NCBI GenBank assembly: GCA_038496445.1 | Contig: JALMLS010000065.1 | Location: forward strand, 1 to 64,000 | DNA length: 64,000 nt | Reading direction: 5' to 3' | Origin: Trichosphaerium sp. ATCC 40318 | Lineage: Eukaryota; Discosea; Flabellinia; Trichosidae | Shown: positions 44,378-54,936 of the stretch, piece by piece | How positions within the stretch are numbered: position 1 is the first letter of the stretch | How the letters are laid out: each line of letters starts with the position of its first letter | Notes under the pieces: generated by a model | What the model was told of the DNA's origin: nothing | The model's input: only the letters and a program-made list of their open reading frames with translations | Databases searched by the model: none | Made by a program: the position numbers and the translations under genes

Positions 44378-46680
44378 ATGAAAGGTAAACGAAAAAGGTC
44401 GTCAGAGCCAGTAAAACGCGCTTGTAAGCAGTGTAGAACAAAACATAAAAAATGTAATGGTAAACAACCATGTGATCGTTGTTTGGGGTCACGTTCTAAT
44501 TGTACATATACAAACCCTCGTAAAAGAGGACCAGCTCAAGGTAAAAAGTCTCCATTTTATTATAATGTTTCAGAAATAACATAAAGAATAAAGGACATAG
44601 AAGTAAGATAGTGCGAGAGCTAGAACAAACAAAATTGGAACTTATTAAGCTAAAAGAAGAATCAAAGAGGCTCAGAATACTCTGTGAGGTATCTAATGCC
44701 TCAGCGGTGCGTAAAAAGACAAAATTGTAGCTATCAGTTTCGAGATTTTTAGATATAACCGTCATCGAAAAACGTTTTTTTATTCTGGATTTGTCAGAAA
44801 AACCCTCGTAATTTATCCGGTTATATTCTAGGCTACAGATTGGATTCTACAAGCACGTTTAGGACTCACTACAAATGTTTCAGGTTATTTAGATCTATAC
44901 CGCGAGGTATTAAACCCTTGGCATGTACGTTTAGAATACTCACGCAATGTCGTTTCGAACACGTGGTGTGAAATTCGTTTTTGGGCAGTTTGCAGTACTT
45001 TGCTTTTTGGACGTTAATGGGAAATAGGCTTTCCCGGTACCAAAATTTGATACGACACGAGTACTGGATAGAATACGAACAGACAATTGTAAGGCTTTCT
45101 TGTGTAAGGGAAAAACTTTTCTAACAGGAAAATACGTTAGCGTGGCTTTACGAACCTATAATGCTCGAGAAATTAGCTTGTATGGCTTGGGGTGCGAGGT
45201 TGGGCGGTTATAAAGCACATGCAGACCAATATATAGATATGGGAAAGCGTATATTGCGTAATCTTGTGGATACTAAGAATGTAACAGTGGCTAGTACGAG
45301 CTTGTTTTCGAGGTAGTTTTCGGTTATTTACAAATTTGTTTCTAGTTGGCGCTTACACCTTGGGTATGTACATAACCACGATAGATAATGGAGCGGACGG
45401 GTATTTTTATCTCCAAATAGCTAAAGGTATGAAAGATATAACTTTAGTTCTTGCTACTGCACTTCAACGTCTTGTCTATTTTATTCATCTTTTTTAGGGA
45501 TCGCAAATCACAGTAAGCACGAGCCTTCATTGCAAACTGATGACAAAGCTATTGGTCTCATTAATATACTAAACACGAATTTTGATCTACATCATATAGA
45601 TCTACTAAATACAACAAGGCACGGCCAGAAAACATATTAAACAAACTTGGCAATTACACAACACTCGGTTATTAATTGTTTTAGAAAAAAAATTGTTGAT
45701 TCTTTTCAAGGCGTTCTTGAAAAGCTATCAAAACTTACTATTGGTACTAAACCACAGAAATTAAATCAAGCACAGATAGTACAACTACTATGGGCTGCCA
45801 TATCAAGTGTAAGTTTCCTTCTTTTTTCTTATTTTTTTATCGAAACGTTTTTTGTTAACGAAAAAAAAAGACTTGGTTTGGCGTTGCCAAACTACCGTTT
45901 TACACAAAAACGTGGGGAGCTGAGAAAGCTGACATGCTTAAACTTGTAAGTGTCTTCAAACTTTGGTACATATGTTTGCTGATTGTAAGCTATCCATAGT
46001 CTGAAATAGAGCATACAGCACTTACTTGTCAGTTGAAAGAAGCACAAGAGGTTCTTGTTCTAGGAATGGGTGATAAGAATCCTCTTAATGTCAAGTTCTT
46101 TAAAATACTCATTGCATCTGTTTACGCTATTGTAAATCTAGCAGGAGATTATCCAAACTTAGCTCTTGAGGTGACAACTTTTTAATTTTGCAGGTTTTTT
46201 TTTTTTCAATTGTTCTAATGTTGTTGCAGGGCGCAAGAAACGCTTGGTTCGAGTACGATCAATGTTCAAACGTTGCTTGCTTCCCTGGATCATATTTTAT
46301 TGCTTACAACTGCTGCTTTGTTGCTATAAGAACAAATGATGTAAAGTTATTTATGCTGGTACGTTTATAACAAAAACGATATATTCAAGTTTTGCAAACT
46401 TTGTTGTACTTAGCTGAGCTGATATTTATCCTGATTCTTATTTTAATATTATACTAGTCTTTTCGTAACATGATTTCTCTTTCTAATTTATGGCGTACAC
46501 CCGCTGTACTCATCAAGTACGTCCCAAAAAAAAAAAGGCAAATAGTTTTTCAACAAATTGACTGCTGCATTCTAAAGAGCGCTCTATGATGAGGCCGAAT
46601 CTCTTGGATATGACCTATCCAGCTTTTCAGAAACAATGGCTGAAATAGTAAGAACAAAACCAACAAACATGGACGAATAG
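44378..46680 (+). CDS. Zn2Cys6 binuclear-cluster transcription factor
   Basis: ATG 44378 begins MKGKRKRSSEPVKR, followed by the complete cluster ACKQCRTKHKKCNG, then PCDRCLGSRSNCTY. Spacing C-x2-C-x6-C-x5-C-x2-C-x6-C is canonical. A coiled-coil exon near 44610-44685 (VRELEQTKLELIKLKEESK) is the usual dimerisation helix. Further exons give ATDWILQARLGLTTNVSGY, TLAWLYEPIMLEKLACMAWG, LTCQLKEAQEVLVLGMGD and NAWFEYDQCSNVACFPGSY, resembling the large helical middle region of fungal Zn2Cys6 regulators. About ten introns; stop 46678-46680. It should bind CGG-type half-sites as a dimer. This family is largely fungal with scattered protist members. Confidence 0.8.
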
Positions 46681-46759
46681 TACGCTCTATTCATGAACAC
46701 AATTTCTTGACTTTTTTAATGCCTTTTTGTTTTAAACATATTTATAACACGTGATCAGC

Positions 46760-47074
46760 ATGACAAGCCCTGAAAAAACATCGAGTGAAGTAAAAGTGCC
46801 TAATATAAACTTGTCAGAAGGTCAAACAGAACTAAATCTTTTACCAGTAGAGAAACAAACACAACCACCTTTCGCAAACGTCAAAACCGAAATAAAAGAA
46901 GATGTACTTTCTTCCTTAGTTCCAGAAGAAAGTACAAACTTTGGTGTACCTTCTCCGCCTTCTATTGAAGAATGTATTAACACAGAGTATCTTGAACTGA
47001 GCAATGATGATGACGATGATCATAGCTGTGCAGACTCTTCAACTACCCATGTACATTATTTCACAATAGACTGA
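46760..47074 (+). CDS. Acidic Ser/Thr-rich protein or terminal exon of the regulator
   Basis: Open frame of 104 residues from ATG 46760 to stop 47072-47074. Acidic and proline-rich with a FANVKTEIKED stretch (a possible sumoylation site) and a run LSNDDDDDHS, like a transactivation region. It starts 79 bases after the Zn2Cys6 stop, right after an ACACGTGATCAG sequence that could be a 3' splice site. I could not make an in-phase join to the upstream gene, so it may be separate. Confidence 0.45.
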   Translation: MTSPEKTSSEVKVPNINLSEGQTELNLLPVEKQTQPPFANVKTEIKEDVLSSLVPEESTNFGVPSPPSIEECINTEYLELSNDDDDDHSCADSSTTHVHYFTID

Positions 47075-47487
47075 ATTATTAAACAACATGTATTTATTAT
47101 GCCACCTCAGTTCAATTAAACTATCATATGACTTGCTTAACATCACGGGTAACTAACCCACTTACAAGTGGTCTTATATGCGCCCTTATATCAACCCCAA
47201 TTCATGGAACTTTTTACAGTACTTTTTTCTTGTAAATATGAAACAACTATGGTGCCTAGCATACTCCCTTAAACGTTGTTGTAATGCACGTATGTTTTGT
47301 ACTCGTACAGAATACAGGTTTTTAATACAAAAGCCTTCCTGAAAGATACAAAAGTTAACCAAAGATATTGAAAAAAGTAGCTTTGTTAGCGTGGTAGCTA
47401 TTGAAAAGTATCAAGAAAAACGAGACTGTTGTTTAGTGTGGGTGAAGTGACATCAAAGAGATTGTGCTCTTTGTACTAATTTTATTG

Positions 47488-47761
47488 CTAGTTCATACAC
47501 ACTGCAAAATCTGAACACTTGTTTCCAGGGCATGGATAAAAGAAGACACAACAGTAATACTTGTTCAAATGGTGACCGCAATCGTGACAAGAACCAGCTG
47601 GGTTTCCAGGAGCAATCGTACATGGTATCGCCTTTGAAGAACAGTAAGAATGTGGTTGGGTATTCAGTACTTTTTTAAAATCAAGTTGTTCGTACTTCGG
47701 TCATACTAACGAAGAATAAAGTAGCAAGTGCAAAGAGGATAAAAGTTGTTGAGGTGCGCAT
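47488..47761 (-). CDS. Secreted 8-cysteine peptide, paralogue C
   Basis: Two exons as in A and B. ATG 47761, signal peptide ending VSMTE, GTACG...AAAG intron, stop 47488-47490. The mature sequence matches paralogue B as read by eye (HHLNKYYCCVFF, KCSDFAVCMN). Nucleotide changes near CAATCGTGACAAG are silent, consistent with purifying selection or recent exchange. Confidence 0.75.
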
Positions 47762-47790
47762 GTTGTAATGGATTGGGTTATTTGATTTTT

Positions 47791-48745
47791 TTGTTTACTA
47801 TCTATGACATTTGTTACACAAAGTGTCAAGAATGCGGGAAATAAGATCACATGTGAATGGTTGTCTGTAAAATACCCTTTTAACATGCTAGTTTCTTGTT
47901 TTAATTTATACACTGATATTGTACTTATTTGTTCCAAGTATGGTTTGGGTTGGGTTGGGTTGGTTGTGTTATAAGTTTCAAGAGCGCTTTTCCGTTTCAT
48001 AGCCTTTATAAACGTTGGTAGAAAACACGTTTGTTCCACTCGTCAAAAAACCCTATCATATGGAAATATGAACTTGACCATAACAAAACGTTTTTGTTGC
48101 ACGTGTCCCAAATATTCGAAGTGGTATCACTTTGAACTCCAATAACTCTTATAGGTGTTAAAAGGCCTTGTTTAAACAACGTGTCGCGTAGTATTAACTC
48201 ACACAAGATTATGTGCCTCGCAGAAACATATAAACCTATCTGGTAGGTTCAGACGGTGTAGGTATAATTATATTGGCAGGGGTGAGTATGTCTAACCAAA
48301 AATAGTACAAAAAAACTGCAATGTGTAAGTTGAAATGGAGAATTATTTGTTCGTGCCAAACTTGCTACCATAGAGTGCACAAAACGGCATAAGACATTTT
48401 GGAAGCATAAGCAAAAATGCACTTTTCTCTGTTAGTGAGTTTTTTTCCTCCCTCGTTCTTATTGGATTACGTCCATAAATACAAACATCTATTGGTCAAG
48501 AAACAAAAAACAAAAAAAACACAGAAAAAGTTGTGTTTTTGGTTTTTGCGATTCTTACATCCTAAATATATCATGTACCCTTGTATTAACTCTGAAACCT
48601 TACATCAACAATGTGTGGATTGAACGCGAGAAATGAATAAAATCACAAAATTACTACACAGAATTCAAAATTCTCTCCTTTTGTTTTTCCCAGAAACTCC
48701 TTGCCTTTGAAGGTTTATTTTGCTATACACAACACTTTCTAGGGT
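47791..48745. other. Core of repeat unit, copy 2, non-coding or decayed part
   Basis: Shares sequence with the core of copy 1. Includes a GGGTT/TTGGG repeat run at about 47942-47970, longer by one unit than in copy 1, and short shared open frames (VGSDGVGIIILAG near 48245; a lysine-rich frame at 48417-48623). No complete gene built. Confidence 0.4.
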
Positions 48746-49159
48746 GTGAAAAAAAGTAGAGAATTTGAACAATATGAACTGTATGATACTATACTTGATT
48801 TATCACGTGACAAATTATATAATTTTTACGCAAACGTTTTTTCACATACGGGAAAGAAAAAGGTACCACGTGTCATATACCAAAGTATATTCTGTGGTTC
48901 AAGGGCAACTTTATGTACCGCATACAATAACCCCAGATTGGTGCCTATCGTGGTAAAAACAGTTCTCACAGCTTATTTTCAGTATTCTCTTCCAATAGAA
49001 TACATACGTATAACTATATTCACAACTACGACTTCTTTTTTGGAGAATTTTAGAAAGCGAAACAATATTTTTTGTTGTTCAACAATGGCACAACCTGACG
49101 CTTTTATACTTAGATTTAGTGGTTCAGGTGTTTTTGGAGCCTATAAAGCGCGTTTTTGA
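48746..49159 (+). CDS. Core-unit open frame, partial; possible SH2-like fragment
   Basis: A 137-codon open stretch without an ATG at its start, so it is probably an exon or fragment. It reads YDTILDLSRDKLYNFYANVF, then KKKVPRVIYQSIFCG, and near the end AQPDAFILRFSGSGVFGAYK. The last part looks like the beta-B strand of an SH2 domain (FLLRFSxS type). The homologous stretch in copy 1 (24625-24897, minus) has indels that cut the frame. It could be a captured host exon or the remnant of the unit's own gene. No transposase signature seen. Confidence 0.35.
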   Translation: MKKSREFEQYELYDTILDLSRDKLYNFYANVFSHTGKKKVPRVIYQSIFCGSRATLCTAYNNPRLVPIVVKTVLTAYFQYSLPIEYIRITIFTTTTSFLENFRKRNNIFCCSTMAQPDAFILRFSGSGVFGAYKARF

Positions 49160-49420
49160 TAGCTTGAATCACAAAGGGGCGAAACCGTAGCCAAACGGCA
49201 GAATTATTTGGTTTTTTTTATTCCTTTGTATTTGTATTGTTTATCTCAATAAGGTGTGAGTTTGGAAAATGGTCGTAAATAAAAAAGATATGCCCAATCT
49301 CTGTACCTGGGTTGAAAGAATATTTGGTATCGTCTACACTGTGATAGCGTTACACGTGACACAAAAAAGTCGGAGAGTATCACATGTGAAAAAAAATCAA
49401 ATAACTCAATCCATTACAAC

Positions 49421-49697
49421 ATGCGCACCTCAACAACTTTTATCCTCTTTGCACTTGCTACTTTATTCTTCGTCAGTATGACCGAAGTACGAACAACTTG
49501 ATTTTAAAAAAGTACCGAATACCCAACCACATTCTTACTGTTCTTCAAAGGCGATACCATGTACGATTGCTCCTGGAAACCCAGCTGGTTCTTGTCACGA
49601 TTGTGGTCCTCATCTGTTGAACAAGTATTACTGTTGTTCCTTCTTTTATCCATGCCCTGGAAGTAAGTGTTTAGATTTCGCAGAGTGTATGGACTAG
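49421..49697 (+). CDS. Secreted 8-cysteine peptide, paralogue D
   Basis: ATG 49421, same signal peptide (MRTSTTFILFALATLFF), GTACG...AAAG intron, stop 49695-49697. The mature part is like paralogue A: PHLLNKYYCC-SFFYPCPG, KCLDFAECMD, with Thr instead of Met after IPC and Ser instead of Ala after CC. All eight cysteines are conserved. Confidence 0.75.
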
Positions 49698-49888
49698 CAA
49701 TAAAATCAGTACAAAGAGCACAATCTCTTTAATGTCACTTCACCCACATTAAACAACAGTCTTGTTTTTTTCGATACTTTTCAATAGCTTCACGCCAACA
49801 AAGCTACTTTTTTGAATATCTTTGGTTAATCTCTATGAGCAGCAGTTAGCTGTAACAACAATACTGCCAACCAGCACCTATCATACGC

Positions 49889-50216
49889 CTTTTAAATCAA
49901 AAGTTGTTATTACTTGCCGACTTTAACTCGTCAAAGTCATACATGACTACAAACTATTTTTACATAAACCACTCAAAAGATCCAATTAGAATCTGAAAAG
50001 ATCTAAAAACTCTTCAATGTATGGCTGTATAATGGCTGTGCAAACCGGATTTTAAGACGTTTGAGACTAGCAAGTTGGCTACTTAACGTTTAAATCAACA
50101 ACCTAGAGGCATGACAACGGCTAGAGGTAATTATGCAATGACTACAATGTACCGGAAAAGTTTTTGGTTTTTCGGTTGTTGTTTTATTGTGACTTTTAAT
50201 TTTAATTGTCAAGGTC
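49889..50216. other. Intergenic, nothing recognised
   Basis: About 330 bases between repeat unit copy 2 and the F-box/SPRY gene stop. No exon or motif recognised. Confidence 0.35.
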
Positions 50217-51893
50217 TTAGGCTTTGTGACCAAGCTGTAAGAGAAAGGTTCTCCAATTAGGTGTTGTTAGTGGACATTTTGTCCCTGATATCTTAACACT
50301 GTCATTTTCTTTATCCAACATAACATAAAAAGACCATTTTTGGTCTTCAGCTAAAGAAGGAATATCAAACGATCCTTGAGAAAGAAGTTAGTATTATTTA
50401 TTATTTTTGGTTTTTTTTTGATTAAAAATAGCCTTGACAATACCAAAGGGTATAAATCTTGCTTTCGAAAGATGTACCTTGAATGTCGTCATTGTGAAAA
50501 AATGTAAGTTTGCATTCATCAACCTGCAGCAACATGCCAATCCTTGTACCTTTTTGAAAAAAAGTAAGAAAAAGAGAACAGTTACTGAACAGAAGATTAA
50601 GTATCCAAAATCCTTTTTGTGTACCATTCGTAAATATAGTATTTTTTGCACGTGTAGGTTGCTGACCTGAATCAAATTCAGGACCAAGTCGAAAACCTCC
50701 ACGCCTTATACGTGTACCATCAGTATAGCACCAAATTCCATCAAATCTTAAAATCGAAGAGCCGTAAATAGCTGCTAACTCTTTCTATAAAGAACAAAAC
50801 AAATATCAGTAACTTGCTTTGCGCACATAAAGTGCAAAAGAGGCTATACAATAAAAAAGAAATTGAAATTTAAAGAAAAACTCAAAAAGAAAAAAAAAAG
50901 AAAAAAATGAGAAAAGTAGCAACGATGATCACAGTGTTCTCGATACTTTTTTTTCTATCGTACAGGCTTATTTGTAATACCAATAAACATTTCATCTCCT
51001 ATACAATCTATTGTAAACTCACAGTAGCGTGTACCCCTCGTGAAAGCTAAGAGAAGAACATCAGCCAAAAAAAAAAATCCAAAAAGACATCAATAACAAA
51101 TACTTGGGTTTGCACTACGTTTCGATGAAATTAGGCCTGGATTAAACTTTTACCTTTGCCATATGTAGGCGGCATGTTCTATTTCTTTAAAATTTGTTCT
51201 TTTGGAGGCCTTTTGTGCGACAGCGCGTGTTGTAGTCAATCGTGGCTCTAATCGGTTCGCGAAAAGTAGTGCAAACCCCTTGCTCCCAAACCAATGGTGA
51301 CGATCTAAAACTACAAATTCTAGTACGTACAAGGCTTTACAAAAGCATGAGTGGTATCACGAAAAACATCTAATTGAGGCTTTCCAACAGTTTTTGTAGT
51401 TGCATCAAATGTAAGATACTCAGGGTTTATACTTTCGTCCCATACAAGAGAAGTCTAAAAACAGTCAACGAGGCCGAAAAAAAAAAATTTGTCGGGAATT
51501 AAGCAAAATGAGCCGTTATACGCTGTTGTCTACGAAATACTGGTTTTAGGGTATGCTTACCTCGATTTTATACCAATCAAGGTAGTTATCCACTGTCTCT
51601 GGCTTAGGTTCTAATTTAGCGTTTAACATAAAGAAAAACACTATCTTAACGCGTACCTATACATAAGGGACGCCATATTGAATTTTGAAGCGATAATTCT
51701 TGCCACAATCTACATACGCGTGCAGCTACCGCTAAAAGATCTCTAGGCTCAAGGAAACCAAATATTTCAAGTACAATTTCATTTGGAATAGCTTTTGTGA
51801 GATGTAAGCAACGGTGTAACTTATATATCTTACGTACGTAAGGACATGGTGTTAGTAATTATCTTAGAGATGGTATGCCCCATGGTAAAACTA
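50217..51893 (-). CDS. F-box/SPRY protein (FBXO45-like architecture), possibly myristoylated
   Basis: Multi-exon minus-strand gene, ATG 51893, stop 50217-50219. It begins MGHTISKII (Gly2 and Ser6 fit N-myristoylation). After a 50-base intron comes a strong F-box: IPNEIVLEIFGFLEPRDLLA, VCRLWQELS, WRPLC. Later exons carry a SPRY-like domain: SLVWDESINPEYLTF, RYCEFTIDCIGDEMFIGITN, GSSILRFDGIWCYTDGTR, RIGMLLQVDECKLTFFHNDD, WSFYVMLDKENDSVKISG. The order matches SPRY beta strands, with the long loops variable. F-box/SPRY proteins recruit substrates to ubiquitin ligases through SPRY. Intron-rich, unlike the F-box/LRR genes here. Exact inner borders uncertain. Confidence 0.75.
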
Positions 51894-52285
51894 AAATTGT
51901 TTTGAAAAAAGTGCAAAAAAATTTTCGTAATTTTCACTATTTCAGTTTCCCATACCGTCTCTTGTTGACAATACAGTCTTACTAACAACTACTTAAATTA
52001 CCACTTATACAAACATGTACTTTTGTGATACGATACACAGTATCTTTATTGTCTTATCGAGTCACGTGTTGTCAAGAAAACGTTTGGTTTTTTCCTTTTG
52101 TACCTCTTTGATAAAAAGAAGGAGTTTTGAGATTGGTTTTGTTCACAAATAGCAGCGAACGCAAGTACGCCAAAATGCGATAGCTCTTTGGTTATTACGC
52201 ATTGATAATATCATGATTTTTAATGAGGTTGTGGATTAAAATGAAAGATAAAAATCGTTTGTTAATAAGTGTGGCGTCTGCGCCT
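51894..52285. other. Intergenic, nothing recognised
   Basis: About 390 bases between two minus-strand genes; one CACGTG core near 52062. Confidence 0.35.
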
Positions 52286-52662
52286 TTACATTACGTTAAA
52301 AATAAATGGGTTATTGCCCAATGCAGAGTCTTCACCAACTGTGATATCAATATAGTACTCGCCTAAGTATTCATTAAAACCAGTACCTCCTTGTTGAACT
52401 CGAATTTTGTTTTCAGTTTTTTCTGATAATTCCAAAAAAAATACTAAGTTTTTGTCTTGTACCTCTTTCCGCTGGTGCAGGGAATGTCAAAGTGCGTTTA
52501 CCTCTCTCTGTTTCACCACTGCATGATCCCTGAAAGCAGTTTAGTAAATACAAAAAAAGTAGTTGTATAATTTAGCTTTACCTGGTAGCTAGCTTCGCCG
52601 CGAATGTAAACAATGATAGCTTCACTAGATTTAATGCTTTCTGGTCGTTTGTTTTTGTCCAT
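52286..52662 (-). CDS. Small beta-rich protein, unknown
   Basis: Three exons: ATG 52662 (MDKNKRPESIKSSEAIIVYI), then GSCSGETERGKRTLTFPAP, then KIRVQQGGTGFNEYLGEYYI ending PFIFNVM, stop 52286-52288. Introns of about 60 bases are in phase. The alternating strands and final FIF resemble an arrestin-like or C2-like sandwich, but this is weak. An extra upstream exon (near 52700) is possible. Confidence 0.5.
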
Positions 52663-53094
52663 TGAATAGAAATATGCCTAAACGCGCGTGTAAGTACCTT
52701 TAGAAGCGCTAGCGAACAAAGTTTGAGGTTCAGAAGGTAGTTTTTACTGAAACTGTGACCGAACGTGTATACCGCGTGTTATGCTGTATATACGCGTCTG
52801 GTATTATTTTAGAGGCGTACAGTAATTTTCTCGCCAAAATCGAAGCTACGTCTGCATTCCACGCGGTAATATCTGTATATTTCACCCTACGTTATTGTAA
52901 ACATCAAAACTGGAACGTTATTGTGCGCTAGTACGCAAGAAATTATCGGCAATAAAAAAGAAAGTCTCTAAATACGCTCTATGTTACCTCCATTGTGTTG
53001 ATACGCCAAAAGTAAAGTTATATATTAATTGTGTACGGCTACAGGGTTAAGTCAAGGCAATCAAAATAATTAATATCTTTTTTTGATAACAACA
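52663..53094. other. Divergent promoter region
   Basis: About 430 bases between the small minus-strand gene and the metacaspase. Nothing further recognised. Confidence 0.35.
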
Positions 53095-54893
53095 ATGGCG
53101 GAAGAAAATTCAAGCAAAGGTTGCGAAGGACTCATTAAGGTTTTCATTGGTAAAGCAACGAACCTAAAGAACAAGGTAACGCACGTTTATTTTCTTATCA
53201 ACTCCGAAAGATCACGGGGTGATCACGTGAGAAAGATTTGGAGCGAAAGAAACTTGTTAAATGACTAATGACTGTTTTGAAGCAGGACTTTCTTTTATTT
53301 TGTAATTTTTTACGTATCGGTGCTTTTAATTTATTCTGTTTGTAGGATTTCACTGGTAAGAGCGACCCATACGTTACTTTGGAGTTAAATGATAGAATAA
53401 AGTTTAAGACAAAAACCATAACTGACTCTCTAAACCCTGAGTGGAACCACAGTACGCGAAAATAATTAGTTTCTTGTTTTTCTGTACGGTTTTTTTCAAA
53501 AAGATCGAAAGAATTCTTAAATTTCTAAGCCTATCACGTGATTTACTTTGTATTCAGGTGCTCTAATTGGTTTTCACCATAAGCCAAAGACTATCCGTAT
53601 AAGTGTTTGGGACCTAGATTTCGCAAAGTCAGATGAATCTTTGGGTTATGTTGAGTTCGATGTTGAGAAAGACCTTAAAGAACCTAGCGAAGGTGTTTTC
53701 ACTTTGTATTCCGCCACAAAGAAGAAGAAGATGGAAGGACGTACAATAGAGATTGGATTGTCAATAATAATGCCAGAAGAACGAATGAAAATGATGGAAA
53801 ACGGAACCAAGAAGGCCTTACTTGTCGGTGAGTACTTTCAGTTTTTTTTTGTATCGAACTAAGTCAAACTTCCCAGGCATTTTGTACAAAAAATCTGACA
53901 AGGAACAAAACCATTTGGATGGCTGCATAGCTGATGCTAAGCGTATGAAGGAATTCCTAAAAAAGCGTGGATACAATGAAGAAAACATCAAATTAATTAG
54001 CGACGAGGAGACTGACCCAGAGAAGAACGCTTCAACGTAACTCCGGTTTTTCATTGAAAGATTGCTAAAAGTTGTTTTTAGGGATAATATTGAGAAGCAA
54101 ATGGCGTGGCTTGTTGAAGGTGCCAAACCAGGGGACACATTTTTCTTCTACTTTTCAGGACATGGTATCCAGACAGAAGATGACGATGATGGTGAAGAGG
54201 AAGATACGTTTTTCTAAGTGTTTCAAAAAATGTGCTGACTTTTCTTCTCTACACAACTTTGATGAGGCTATAATGACTATCGGACCAGATGGTAAGACTT
54301 CAGCAATAAGAGATGACACCATGAACGAAGTTATGCTTCAAAACTTGCCAGTAGGCGCTCGGTACACGACTATTCTATATTTCTTTGTAGTGAACCTCTT
54401 ACGCTTATGCTAAAATAGTATGGTATCTGTTATGGATTGTTGTCACTCTGGAACTGCTTTAGATCTACCTATACTTCACCGCTTCTCCCTCGAAGAGAAG
54501 AAGAAAATAGAGTACTCCTTATTATCGCTTTTTAATACTAACTATTGCGTCAGGAAAAGCAGTAAGAGCGGCACAGCTGAAAGTGGAGATGCAACATGTG
54601 AAGTCTTACTATTAAGTGGTTGTACTGATAAACAGCTATCTCAAGATGCTCAGTTTACGGATGGAGGTGCTGGTGGCGCTCTCACATCAACGTTTCTTGA
54701 AACAATCGAAAGTACGTAAAACAACAGTCAAGAGAAAATAAATTATTAACATTTGTTTGTAGGTTCTCCTGACTGCACCATTAAGGACCTCATGCGCGGT
54801 ATCAAAAAACTACTAATACAAAACAAGTTCAGTCAAAGCCCTCAGCTATCATCAGGATATCATCCTGATATGAGATCACGTTTTGTAATGTAA
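53095..54893 (+). CDS. Metacaspase with N-terminal C2 domain
   Basis: About nine exons, ATG 53095, stop 54891-54893. The N-terminal C2 domain runs from GLIKVFIGKATNLKNK through DFTGKSDPYVTLELND, SLNPEWN and ISVWDLDFAKSDESLGYVEF. The Asp residues expected to bind Ca2+ (SDPYV, WDLDFAKSDE) are present. A linker leads to a caspase-like p20 region: HLDGCIADAKRMKEFLKKRGY, FFFYFSGHG (catalytic His) and MDCCHSGTALDLP (catalytic Cys). The C-terminal p10-like part contains LLLSGCTDKQLSQDAQF and GGALTSTFLE. Metacaspases cleave after Arg/Lys, usually need Ca2+, and act in stress responses, protein clearance or cell death. A C2 module at the N-terminus in place of the common prodomain is unusual. Confidence in both domains is high. 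Confidence 0.9.
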
Positions 54894-54936
54894 ATCAAAC
54901 CAGGACCTCAAATAAAAAGCTGATGATTTATTATTA

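Larger units (their letters stand above)
47355..49888. mobile_element. Composite unit with long terminal inverted repeats, copy 2 (inverted)
   Basis: Reverse-complement counterpart of 23757-26354. Order here is peptide C (-), core, peptide D (+); flipped, it equals A, core, B of copy 1. TIRs are about 47355-47790 and 49395-49829. On the D side homology with copy 1 continues about 59 bases further, to 49888, and then stops abruptly. Confidence 0.6.

Noticed and set aside
47488-49697. Reading 47701-48039 (minus) and 49269-49481 (plus) as proteins ending in the shared TTCAPQQLLSSLHLLLYSS tail
   Set aside because: These are out-of-frame readings of the signal-peptide exon of the cysteine-rich peptides; the correct frame gives a signal peptide plus an in-phase second exon.
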